From the NCBI GenBank assembly GCA_000149265.1, contig CH003145.1, positions 11,814 through 75,813 on the forward strand: a DNA stretch of 64,000 nt. The letters run 5' to 3'. Position 1 is the first letter of the stretch. Every line of letters begins with the position of its first letter. The notes below the pieces were generated by a model. That model was not told the DNA's origin. It worked only from the letters and a program-made list of their open reading frames with translations, and made no database searches. This document shows, piece after piece, positions 12,943-22,906 of the stretch. A program made the position numbers and the translations under genes. This DNA comes from Ciona savignyi. Its lineage: Eukaryota > Chordata > Ascidiacea > Phlebobranchia > Cionidae.

Positions 12943-14219
12943 AAACAAGTATTGTCTTTTTGTTAATCTTAAGCTAAATTATCCTACTAAAAAACAGGAT
13001 GCTTGTCTACTTCCTTAGTGCAAACTCTAGTTAGTGCGTTTTATATATTTTGAACATAAATAAGACTTTGCTTAAGCAACCTTATATGAGTCACGTCAAC
13101 TAAGTAGCCTTAAGGAACAATAGAACACCATCTTTTTTTCGGTTATACCACCGGCGACTGGTTACATGGAAATTCGAATAAAACGATGTGGATAACCGTT
13201 ATTCAACGTTTAAAACTTGGCTTTGATATTAAAGGTGTTAATAGATTGCCCTTTTTAATTAAACTATTGACAAATATTTAAGACAAAAATTATACTTGGT
13301 TATCAACACTGTCGTAAATTACAAATAAAACGCCAGCATAGCGTTTCCGCATGACTGCGTTCTCTCAAGCGCACGAAACAGCCTACTTCGAAATTGTATG
13401 TAGTTTTGCAATAATCTTTTCCGTAGTTTTGGTTGGTTCACATATAACGCTATTTGACTTAAATCAGTTTTGCATCTGTTTATTTTTTTTAATAATATTA
13501 ATGTTTAAAAAAGTAAAAAATAAATTATCGCGTCCTTTAGTTTTAGAACACCAGTATTGGCAGTATAGAATACCGAGTTTCGGCTATTTACGTAAGTAGG
13601 ACATGGACGCCAATTATTTGTCTGTTAGGTAAACTGAAATAAAAAATGATTTCCCAAAATTTAAACAGCAAAAGGTTTTAATGTAGTTGTAGCTCTTGAA
13701 CTCTTGTGCTGTTCACCTACTCAAAGCACATGTTGTTCAGAAACCTGTGAAATATATAGTGAATGTGAAAACGATTTGTTTTTTTACTTTGCTATTAAAT
13801 AAGCATTCAGATTTTTGGATCAATTGTTTTTAGTTGTCTATAATAAAGAAAATACAGTACAATATCATTCAAATCGCAGTTAGCTTGTATATTTTAACCC
13901 AGTCAAAAAGTATGTTTTAATTACATTTGTTGCAGTACCTATACAATATCCATTTTTTTTACAAAATTGATCTGGACTTGTTCAAGCTATTAAAATAATG
14001 TTGATCGTGTATCAGAATATTGCCATTTTTAAACAAAGCTGTATTTTACTAGTGTTTGGGTAAAACATGTTAAAGGCATAGGATCAGTATATTTAATGCA
14101 AGATGTAAATTTAACTCTTATATAACTACATACACAGATATAATTTAGACATATAGAAACGTTTCTAATATATCAAGCATATCAGAATTTACTGCATCGA
14201 CTCGTTCAAGCATCGAGTT
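12943..14219. other. Divergent promoter region between the DHHC gene and LSM2
   Basis: The two flanking genes start head-to-head about 1.28 kb apart, so this stretch should hold both promoters. An open frame of 82 codons at 13351-13599 has hydrophobic residues. It has no splice partners and no similarity I recognise, so I do not call it. I see no clear TATA or other core element. Confidence 0.5.
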
Positions 14220-14507
14220 ATGTTATTTTACTCATTCTTCAAATCATTGGTCGGTAAAGACGTAGTGGTGGAGTTAAAGAATGATTTAAGCATCTGTGGC
14301 ACTTTGCACTCAGTTGACCAATATTTGAATATTAAATTAACTGACATAAGCGTTACTGATCCAGAGAAGTATCCGCACATGTTATCAGTAAAGAACTGCT
14401 TCATTCGAGGGTCGGTTGTCCGATATGTTCAACTTCCTGCTGACGAGGTGGACACTGGATTATTACAAGATGCAGCTAGAAAAGAAGCAGTTCAAAGCAA
14501 ACAATGA
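14220..14507 (+). CDS. LSM2: U6 snRNA-associated Sm-like protein LSM2, 95 aa, intronless
   Basis: One uninterrupted 288-nt frame encodes 95 residues, the exact length of human LSM2. The sequence is almost identical to it from MLFYSFFKSLVGKDVVVELK through the Sm2 block IRGSVVRYVQLPADEVDT. Differences are confined to a few C-terminal positions. LSM2 belongs to the nuclear LSM2-8 ring, which binds the U6 snRNA 3' end, and to the cytoplasmic LSM1-7 ring in mRNA decay. Sm1 (DVVVELKNDLSICGTLHSVD) and Sm2 are both intact. The absence of introns is unusual beside its neighbours. A zinc-finger gene starts 186 bp downstream on the same strand, so co-transcription is possible. Confidence 0.97.
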   Translation: MLFYSFFKSLVGKDVVVELKNDLSICGTLHSVDQYLNIKLTDISVTDPEKYPHMLSVKNCFIRGSVVRYVQLPADEVDTGLLQDAARKEAVQSKQ

Positions 14508-14693
14508 TCATTGTTCCTATTAATCACAGCTTTCCTGCATTGTGTAGTGAAACTTTTAGGCACCCATTTTTTAAGTATAAATTTTTATGTTTTCTTTTAA
14601 GTCGCAAAAGATTCTTGGAAAAAATCACTGCCTTTAATTTGAACTTTATTAAAATCTTCTTTGTACATAGCTCAAGTGTCTTTCCTGGCCAAA

Positions 14694-15836
14694 ATGTCAT
14701 CTGATATAGGAATAACAAGAGAAAACATTGAAGTCCTGAAAAGTTGTGTTCAAATTTTCAAGCAAAACCGTCAAGTAATAATGGATGATGATCTTGAATT
14801 TCTAAGAATCTGGGTTTTCGAGTAAATAAAAAACACATGACTGCAAAATTTCTTATGTAAAATTAATCATATCTCCATTTTTAATTAGTGTTGTACGAGA
14901 ACATTTGGAGGACTTCAACAAGTTCCATGGTGAAAGTTCTTCAAAAGAAACAAAAATAAACGAGGACAGTTCAGACACAATTGGTAAATACATATTGCCT
15001 GTTTGAGAGTAAAAATGATAGCAGACTAATCAACTTGGTTTGAATAGGCCGTGGCAGTAATATGGAAAGTGAAAGTACATTCTCCACTTTAGAACAAGAG
15101 GTAAGTCACCAAAACTTTTTTAATAATTCGTACTGTTGACCTATTTCTATTTTTCCGTTTAATTGTTTTAGTTTTTTGAAACCTATGATGAAAATGGTAC
15201 CAATGATAATAGTTGGATAGAAAACGCAATGGAATCTGGTTCTGTGAAGCATTTGAAAGTACAGATATTAACAAATGGTGATTCCGGTAAGTGTTACACA
15301 ATGAATAATTATTTTTACTTTGTTTACAAAAACCTAATAGTACTTACTTTCTTTTGACAGAAGCAAGTAAATCAAAAATGAAAATATCTAGGCCTACTGT
15401 GGCTAATGCGAGTGAAAACAGCAAGCAACTCCGAATCAAGAATGGCAACTTTAAAAAACCTTTCAGTTGCAAAATTTGCAATAAAAATTTCAAAAGTGTT
15501 AGCGGTCTTGCAATGCATGTTAATCAGCACACACAAAATATTGACTTCACATGCCCGATCTGCTCAAAATCCTACAATTATTCCAGTAGTCTGAAGTATC
15601 ATCTTAAGAACCAGGTGTGCATTCGTAAACATAACAAGAACATGAGTGGATTGGAATACTTGGAGACTTTGGTTGATAAAAATCAGATACGAAAAAAGTT
15701 TTCGAATAAGATTACCAATACCAAGCTGAATTCACGTATAAAGCGACCCTTTCAGTGTGGAGATTGTGGTCACACCTTTGATGATCCAAAAATTCTGAAA
15801 ACTCATTATATTGATAAGCATGCAACAGAAACATGA
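14694..15836 (+). CDS. HipN-C2H2 zinc-finger protein (ZNF-E), 288 aa
   Basis: Five exons, 14694-14821, 14889-14983, 15048-15100, 15172-15286 and 15361-15836, total 867 nt in frame. Residues 1-44 are the shared N-terminal domain (ITRENIEVLKSCVQIF then DDDLEFLRIWVF), encoded by a 128-nt exon ending in phase 2. It aligns without gaps to the Hip (ST13) dimerisation domain. An acidic, Ser-rich linker of about 120 residues follows, then three C2H2 fingers from residue 165 (CKICNKNF, CPICSKSY, CGDCGHTF). The second has an irregular H-x5-C end. DNA binding and dimerisation are inferred from the families. A possible trans-splice acceptor (ACATAG) lies about 24 bp before the ATG. The stop is only 40 bp from the stop of the opposing gene F. 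Three fingers is short for such a protein, so it may have shrunk. Confidence 0.88.
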
Positions 15837-15876
15837 CTGTTATAAACAAAAAAGTTTTCACAATTACATTTAATTT

Positions 15877-17793
15877 TCATTCTTTCGATTTTGCTAGACA
15901 AACTTTGTTTTGCTTATGTCTTTTGAAACTGTTTACATGGTTAAATGCTCTTCCACATGTCTCGCAAATGTAAGACTTTAAGTTATCATGCAATGCTGTA
16001 ACATGCTTTTTTAAAGTGCTAGGGTGTCTAAACCTTTTTTCACATTTGGTGCACTTAAATGGCCGTTCTTTTGTATGTGTCAAGATATGAAGATTTGCAG
16101 TAGACTTGATTCTGAATGTCCGTGGACAGAATGTGCAAGAATAAGGCTTTTCGCCAGTGTGGACCGACATGTGAGGACGTAATCTTTCATATTTGGCAGT
16201 CACAAAATCACATTGTAAACAATAAAATGGTTTCTTAATCCCATGAACACTAAGTGCATGTTCTTTCAATAACCTCCGGCGGTCAAATTTCAACCCGCAT
16301 GCTCTACAAGTTTTATTTTCCATGTCCCAAGCAGTAGAATTGGTTTCTGTTGGCTCTAAGATCAAATATCCATGATTAGGTGCATCCAGTACATCAGTGT
16401 GATTCTTGTTGTGGGTTTGTAGACCAGTTTCTGACCCAAACTTCTTGTGACAAATATTACAACCATATGTTTTGACAGTTCCTGTGATTGGTTTCTCAAC
16501 AAGAAAGGTTGGATTTGAACTGGAACAGATTCCACCATCTGCAATAAAATTATCTTTTCATTAATCCGATTTTAAATTGACACTGTTGCACCCATTTGCA
16601 AACAAGCAACCGCCTTGATCCAGTGGTTTTGGACAGTCAAAAAAGTTTTAATTCTTGGAAGAGACTTGTGCACATATAACAACTATTTTATCTCACCCTC
16701 GTTATTATAAAAAATATGTATATATTTTTCTCACCAGTCTTTCTACTGCATGCACCACTTGTTCTTGTAACTTCAATGTTTATCATTTGATGGGTATGCT
16801 GTTCTTAAATAAAAAGTTGTGTTTCTAGTTTTAAATTTTACCAAGACGAGCTTACCACTTGTATATCTTCAGCATCTAAAGTATCAATGGTGACAGCACG
16901 AATATCTACAAAAACAGTATTAAACTCTTTTTCTATTAAAAAAAATACCCAAATTATGTTACATATATACCATCTGAATTAATCATTTCACTGTCATCAT
17001 CCAACTGCATGTCATCAAAATTCCCTTTACGCTGGACAGGAATTTGTGCTTTTAAACTGTAAGAATAGAATCTTAAAAAAGCAATTTGTGCAACTGGATA
17101 GGATAGGTTTTCATGTTTATCCCTATGAATGGGAAAACCAAGGGGGTTAACACACGAGGAATCGTCAGATCACCTCGCGCCGGGTTACTGGAGCTATTGC
17201 AGTGTGTTGTGTTTGATTCACACGTTCCTTCAATTTAGTAGAACCCATTAATCTGCTGGGTCCAGGCAATGTCTGTAAATGCCCTGCCCAAGGACACAAC
17301 CGACTAGCTAGCGACCATTTTCGCACCTGCAACCTTTCGATTGAAAGCCGACGCACTTAACCGACCGGACAAACTGGATATTTGCAGTTCAGCAGATAAA
17401 AATTAATATTATTTGTTTAACTCCTAAACACCAACCAAATAGCTTGGTCAGTTAGTGCATTAATGTATTAAACCTAATTAAAAAAACGTCTTAATCATAC
17501 ACAACATACTGCAATAGCACCAGTAACCAAACGATGGGTATTCTGACAATTACTTGTGTGATCACGTCCCTTGCCTTTTCATATTTAGAGAAATGAATAT
17601 AAATATTCTATATAAACAAAAAGATAAAAAAACAGTAACAACAACTCACATATTCAACTTACTCATTAACAAGCCAGTTGAGTATAAAATTGAACTTGTT
17701 ATCATACAACACATTCGGTTTGACTTTAAATAAATTCACAAATTCTTTTAAAAGATCCAATTTTTCCAATGATATGTCAGATATATCCAGCAT
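15877..17793 (-). CDS. HipN-C2H2 zinc-finger protein (ZNF-F), 330 aa
   Basis: Five exons in coding order, 17663-17793, 16971-17056, 16856-16905, 16735-16798 and 15877-16538, sum to 993 nt. The first exon (131 nt, phase 2) encodes the shared domain MLDISDISLEKLDLLKEFVN...FILNWLVND. A short acidic linker (MQLDDDSEMINSD) follows, then one isolated finger at about 135-157 (CNICHKKF). Five more fingers run to the C terminus: CRACGLKF, CLQCDFVT, CTFCPRTF, CTKCEKRF, CETCGRAF. The last ends H-x5-C instead of H-x3-H. Linkers such as HTGEKPY are canonical, which favours sequence-specific DNA binding. Intron 1 contains a complete SINE with a 9-bp target duplication. The gene lies tail-to-tail with ZNF-E. 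The regulatory target is unknown. Confidence 0.9.
17101..17371 (-). mobile_element. tRNA-derived SINE with intact target duplication
   Basis: The element runs from the GGATAGG tail on the left to ACTTAACCGACCGGAC on the right. The tRNA-like head is internally deleted compared with the copy at 12121. AACTGGATA occurs at 17092-17100 and again at 17372-17380, a 9-bp direct duplication of the target. It lies in intron 1 of ZNF-F. Confidence 0.88.
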
Positions 17794-18204
17794 TTTCTAC
17801 TAACTACAACTTGCAAGCCCTAAAAATGAAAAAGACAAGTAAATATTTGTTAAGTTGAAATCAAATTCATTAACTTTCATTGTCAACTATCATTATTGAA
17901 AACAAACTTACAACTAAATAAACACCTTAAAAATAATAACACATTTCTACGAGCATTTGGTCTTAAAAACCAATTCCGATTATATGTATGATGTATGTTA
18001 CCTAAACATATTATACATTGTTAAACTTGCAATTGTTTAAACTTTTGAAAACAGTAATGAAGTTCTCACATGAAGAATTAAATATTTGTATCATCATCAA
18101 ATCCTTGTCCAAATAGAAAAGGTTTAATTATAGAAATAAGAATTAATAATTTCAAGCTGTGTAATGATCACAAAAAAGTGGGTAAAATATAATATTTGTT
18201 GTGT

Positions 18205-18420
18205 ATCCAGTAAAATACAGGATATTCCGGTTATATCTCTGTGAATTGGGGTTATTACATAGGCAAATTTCACATTACTTTGCGCTCCATGTCGGGATAG
18301 TTTTTGCAATGTTTTAAACAATTAAGATGTTCCTTTAATATTAGTAGAAACGATTAATCCACTGGGTTGAGGCGGTTACCTCCAACTGTCTAGTCAAAGG
18401 ACACCAGTAATGATTTAACT
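18205..18420 (-). repeat. Decayed SINE copy
   Basis: Recognisable words of the SINE family remain in order: CAGGATATTC, CTGTGAATTGGG, TTGCGCTCCATGTCGGG, CTGGGTTGAGGC and CAAAGGACAC. Many substitutions and deletions separate them. It is much older than the copies at 12121 and 17101. Confidence 0.6.
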
Positions 18421-18579
18421 CTTTGGCTGCGTAAATCACAGATGCCCTTAAGAATTAAGCTAATTAACTAGCCAAATATAGCTTATCTTTATAAAAGTAT
18501 AAACACAAACCAATACAGTACATAGAGAGTCAATTCGTAGAAATACTGACTTAAGAACATGCAGCATTATCTGGGTTGA

Positions 18580-18655
18580 TTATAAATAACCACAAATTTC
18601 TTCTAAAATATCTAATTTTTCAGATGATATTATAAAAACATCATTAATTTTCAAT
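18580..18655 (-). pseudogene. Relic of the HipN-encoding first exon
   Basis: Read on the minus strand, this stretch encodes KINDVFIISSEKLDILEEIC then GYL and a TAA stop. SSEKLDILEEIC lines up with SLEKLDLLKEFV of ZNF-F, and INDV with ISDI. The rest of the domain (the FLxxWLV half) and the phase-2 donor are missing, and no finger exon follows. It looks like a decayed duplicate of the shared exon, left between two living family members. The call rests on about 20 residues. Confidence 0.55.
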
Positions 18656-18894
18656 ACTATAAGTTAATCCCTGAAAATCAAACAAAAACAATTTATTAAA
18701 TAAAAAAAACACATTTCTTTTCTACATAATTTAATAGCATAAAACGTTTTTCGGGGTAACAAACCACAATCAATCCTGCACAAAATTGAACAAAAAACAT
18801 ATTTAGATTATTTTGAAATCATCTTGTTAACGATTTATATCTACACTTTATTTTTTAAGTTTTAATATATATTGCTGGTAAATGACACAATTGT

Positions 18895-20714
18895 TCAAGC
18901 TGTTGAAAATAGCGATGTTGTTCCATCAATAAGTTCAGTTTTAATTGTTGGCTCATCAATTTTGTGAACACTGTCAATATGTTTCTGAAGCAATGATGCG
19001 AAAACGAATCCTTTGTCACATGAAATGCAACGATGTTTAAAATTCCTTGTATGTTTAAGGACGACATGCTTAGACAAGGCAGATGAGCGGCAGTATGACG
19101 CAGAACACATCTTGCAATGGAATAGCTTTTTTCCATCATGGTTATGTTGGTGCAATCGCAGTTGATTGGACGTAAAAAAAGTCTTTTCGCAATGCTTGCA
19201 TTTGTGTGGCCTATAGCCAGTGTGTGTGTGCTGGTGGTAGCGGAACACATTGATCCGGCAGAAGGATTTGCCACATACATTGCAGAGATATGGTTTTGGC
19301 TGGTTATGCACAGTAGACAGATGCTGAACCAGTGTACCACGATATCTAAACTTCGCATCACATTTTGCACTAAGAAAAAGGTTTCTCGCCTGTATGCATA
19401 TAGGTATGTAATGTAAGAAGCTGTTTGGTTTTAAATCTTTTCTCACAATGTTCACACGCATATGGTCTTTCATCTGAATGAGTCAATTGGTGTGCCTTAC
19501 AAGCACTATGATGCGTGAATGTTAAACCACAATGTTCACATACAAATGGACAGTCATTCTGATGCTCAAGTACAGCATGTTTTTTTAAAAGATGTGGCAT
19601 TTTAAACACTAGATTGCAGGTTGGACATTTCACTGGTATTTCAGTTGCAACTATTCTCTTTCGTCTACCATCCATCCTAATGTTACGTTTTATGAATAAA
19701 TTCCCTCTACATGAATCCCTTCTGATATGCCTTGTCAAGCAGTGTACATCCCTGAATTTCTGGTTGCATTTTGGGCACTTGTACTCATGTCCATTTATCG
19801 AATGATCTTTTTTCATGTGTTCTTTCCATTCATTTGTGCTCTGAAATTGCTTTTTACATTCAGTGCAATTCATGAACTTTGAAAATTCATTCAGATCAGA
19901 CTTGATGGTGACAATAATTTTCTCTTCAGGAGGAACAGCAGCAGGAGGCTTTTTCAACTCAGGTACAACCAAAGTACCTTCCACAAAATTATCCATATCC
20001 ACAATTACTTGCAGCTTTTTGTTTCCATGGCTAGCTGAACCGAACCCTGCATTGAAACTGGAAAGTGTTATTTATGTATTAACACCTATTCATTGCACAT
20101 TTATTGAACCAATAAATTATACATTAAAGATAAATTGCACCTAAATGTTCACAAGGGTTTTCTTAATACAAACAAATGACGCAAAAAGTTTGCATTATGT
20201 CTGTAAATTTAAGGACAACGGTTGTCAATTGCTTGTGCTGTAGAAGTGATTACAATAAGATATGTATGTCTCCAGTAAATCAGCATATTTAAAATCTATA
20301 AGTTTGCCCTACACATAGTCCCATAAATTATACTTAAAATCATCAGATAATGTGAACTTCAAAAATAAACTAAACCTTTTCAAACCTGATGCCCCTTGTT
20401 CATCATTTGAAGACAGTGTACCGTTATCATCGACATATTCGTCATCGGAAATTTCGGGCAAGTTAGCTCCCAAACTGGTATTTAAATTGAGTTATAAAAA
20501 AACATATAATGACTTAACTAATATGTTTAAAATGCGTATAAATAAAATCAAACAATAAAAACAACATTTTTTAGGAAACTTACTCATCTACTAGCCATTT
20601 TCTGATAAACAACATTTCATCCGAATGCAAGACGTATGGATTGAATTGAAAGAGTTGGACAAAGTTTTTTAAAACTTTCATGTCCCGGGGAGTCACATCG
20701 AATATATCAAGCAT
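18895..20714 (-). CDS. HipN-C2H2 zinc-finger protein (ZNF-G), about 463 aa, one-base frameshift
   Basis: Three exons, 20584-20714, 20376-20474 and 18895-20057. The first (131 nt, phase 2) encodes the shared domain; its NPYVLHSDEMLFIRKWLVD is the closest of the set to Hip. An acidic linker (PEISDDEYVDDNG) follows, then ten C2H2 fingers from residue 139 (first CTECKKQF, last CISCDKGF). The C-terminal tail carries IKTE, a consensus SUMO acceptor. The last exon is one base too long. Near 19371 the frame hits a stop just after HTGEKPFS and resumes in the next frame inside the following finger. Skipping that base restores the missing finger cysteine and leaves an open frame to the stop. Sequencing error, polymorphism and early pseudogene are all possible. 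Upstream exons (20776-22906) may be spliced to it. Confidence 0.8.
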
Positions 20715-20775
20715 CGGCTATAAAATAAAATAAATTATTAAGAAACATTTTCTTATTTTAAAACAGAAACCATAC

Positions 20776-22906
20776 TTCATCCTGCTGCTCTAAAGATTCA
20801 ACCGAACTTATATTGAGTTGACCATCACTTAACTCTGCAACAAAAAAAAATTATTAAAATGATGAAGAGTTTTACGTTTCCATTGAGAAAAAATGCTAAC
20901 CTTGTTTTGTATCGTCAGCATGGGTCAGCACACTACCAGTACATCGAACTGAAAAATATATACTGTTACAAACAATTCAACAAAAAGGTTCATATATTGA
21001 CCATATTTTTATATATAATATTTATAGAATGATTCAGCATTTAATTTGGCGTATCTAACCTACTTGCATTGCAAAAGTAAAAGCAATGCAACTGTTTTTG
21101 GATGATGTGCTCAATAACCTTATAATGAAGGAATACATGTATTAATGTATACGTAATAAAACAATTCGTAGTTCTATTTTGTTGTACATTAAACATGTAA
21201 TCTCAAATGTTGGTAACACTCACAGTGGAAAAAATGAGTTGAGTTTTATTTATATAATTTTGATTCAAAATTCTAAAAAGTGTAATATTTGTTGTCTGTT
21301 TTAATTACCGGTAATGATGTTTGTAATTAAAAATTACCTTGAACAAGGCACGTAACGGACATCGCCTGAACGTACTGGATTAATGGGTTCTACTAAAAAT
21401 TTAAAAAAAGTTTCAATAATATTTAATACAAAACATTAGTTTTAGTAATCAATTTAAAATCTCAAGGTAATCAGAGGTTACCCCTCTGTACACGCTTGTT
21501 TATTTGTTGTCCTAGTGATTGGACAATTAATCGTGCAATAGCGCCTGTGCATTTTCTCATTACTAGGTCATGGGAATAAACCATGAGAAAACATTGAAAA
21601 GTTCGTACCAATATGTCGTTTGAAACTAGTGCTTCTCGTTATTATTTTCAAGCAAAACGGACAGTGGAAGTGACTTCGAAATGGAGTGTTTACTCGGCGC
21701 ATCACTAGGTTTGAACATGGTCGTCGACATGGTAGGCAGATAACTGCAAAAACAAGTAATGGCTGCAAATTAAAGCAGTTAACAACAATCCAACATACAT
21801 ACAAGGGTAACACGGGCGAAAGTTTAGGGATACAAACAAAACCTTTATCATTCAATTTAATTCTTGTTTACTAAAAATTTTACTTGAAATAATGATTCAA
21901 AGTGAAAGCAAACATGCCACACTAACATGGTTATTTTATCAAGATGGTAAACTTTTGCACTGCTGGAAAATTACAAGTTTAAGTGTACAAATATAAAGCA
22001 CTGGTATCGTAAGCTTATATATCTGTATATTATAAATGGGCTTTACTAATCTGCGGGACAACATGGGACAGGTTATATCACGAGCGAGACTGGTCATATC
22101 ATGATCGCAAAAAGGTATAACATGAGCGGGACTGGGTATATCATGAACGAGATGGGGTATAACATGGGCAGCATAACAAAGTATTTCATTACTAACATGA
22201 GCGGGACGGTGTGTATCAGGAGCGGGACCGGTATGTAAGGTCCCACTCATGTTATACCTGTTCCGCTAATGTTATACCCCATCCTACTCATGTTATACCC
22301 CGTCCCGCTCAGGATATAACCCGTACCGCTCATGTTAGTGATAAAAATACTTCATCCCGCTATTTTTTGTGATAGAATAGTGTTCGGTCTCTCTTCCTGC
22401 AGAATAGCGTGTTGTCCCGCGACGCTGTCACATAGATAAGTGAAGCCCTTATAAATTGTTTGAAAAAAAACTTTGAAATAAAAGACTATGATGAATCACT
22501 TATTTATTAATGTACATTAGGCCTACTGTTGGTACCATTTTTGGAGTTAGTTTGTAAAAGCACATAACCTAACCTGTTTCATCAACGTATGTAAAATCCA
22601 CAGAGTGATGTAAATGAGTGTTCTGAACATGGGTTTCTAAAGGATTTTCACCGACGTAACGGTAAGATGGGCATAATGGACAACACTTTTCTTTGCATAA
22701 AATTGTCTTTACTTCTTCCGCTGTTTTACTAAAAAACGCTGTAGTGTTCACTTCGTTCAGATATGCAGTCATTTTTCTGTGGCAAACAAATTTGTCCCTG
22801 GTGGAAATCCTGTGTGACAATAGGTTAATGTCACCGAATAGTAAGAAGCTCGTGCTGACCAATCCTGTTTTATAAGAAGCTGTAACTTCCTTTTTATAAG
22901 TGGCAA
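20776..22906 (-). CDS. Zinc-finger exons upstream of ZNF-G (separate gene or its 5' part)
   Basis: Four exons chain with matching phase: 22574-22906, 21609-21743, 20901-20948 and 20776-20834. The first encodes a region with one C2H2 finger (CPLCPSYRY...ETHVQNTH). The second and third together complete a C2HC finger, CPFCLKIITRSTSFKRH then IVRC, across their junction, which is strong support for that splice. The last exon (ELSDGQLNISSVESLEQQDE) ends at a phase-0 donor. It can join the acceptor three bases before the ZNF-G ATG, making one larger protein. Alternatively it reads through to a TAA at 20758-20760, and ZNF-G is a separate, trans-spliced cistron. The 5' end is not resolved. An open GC-richer stretch at 22990-23175 may hold the first exon or promoter. 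Confidence 0.55.
21345..21400 (+). repeat. SINE fragment, opposite orientation
   Basis: A short internal piece (AACAAGGCACGTAACGGACA through GGATTAATGGGTTCTACTA) of the same SINE family. Unlike the complete copies, it is oriented on the plus strand. It lies in an intron of the zinc-finger exons upstream of ZNF-G. Confidence 0.7.
22038..22448. mobile_element. hAT-type MITE with inverted minisatellite core
   Basis: TTATAAAT lies at 22030-22037 and again at 22449-22456, an exact 8-bp duplication as made by hAT transposases. The element ends are inverted repeats (GGGCTTTACTAATC at the left; GGGCTTCACTTATC as the complement of the right end). GCGGGACAACA follows on both sides. The core consists of roughly 24-bp units of the form GAGCGGGACTGGGTATATCA in one orientation. 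The same units then follow in the opposite orientation, so a transcript or single strand could fold into a long hairpin. There is no coding capacity. It lies in an intron of the zinc-finger exons upstream of ZNF-G. Confidence 0.85.

Larger units (their letters stand above)
17794..18894. other. Spacer between ZNF-F and ZNF-G with gene and SINE relics
   Basis: Outside the dead exon at 18580-18655 and the decayed SINE at about 18205-18420 I see no gene. The AATAAA of ZNF-G, on the minus strand, lies at 18848-18853. The start region of ZNF-F should lie at the left end of this spacer. Confidence 0.6.

Noticed and set aside
13351..13599. 82-codon hydrophobic frame between the DHHC gene and LSM2
   Set aside because: It has no splice partners and no recognisable family, and it lies in an AT-rich promoter region where such frames arise by chance.
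18855..19370. 171-codon minus-strand frame beside ZNF-G
   Set aside because: It is an overlapping frame of the finger array; only the frame ending at 18895 contains C2H2 fingers.
21568..21855. 95-codon minus-strand frame taken as a stand-alone gene
   Set aside because: Only 21609-21743 behaves as an exon; it completes a C2HC finger with the exon at 20901-20948, so it belongs to the spliced zinc-finger model.
22038..22448. Regularly spaced repeats considered as a CRISPR array
   Set aside because: The units are contiguous, change orientation in the middle and sit inside a transposon with an 8-bp target duplication; there are no unique spacers and the genome is eukaryotic.
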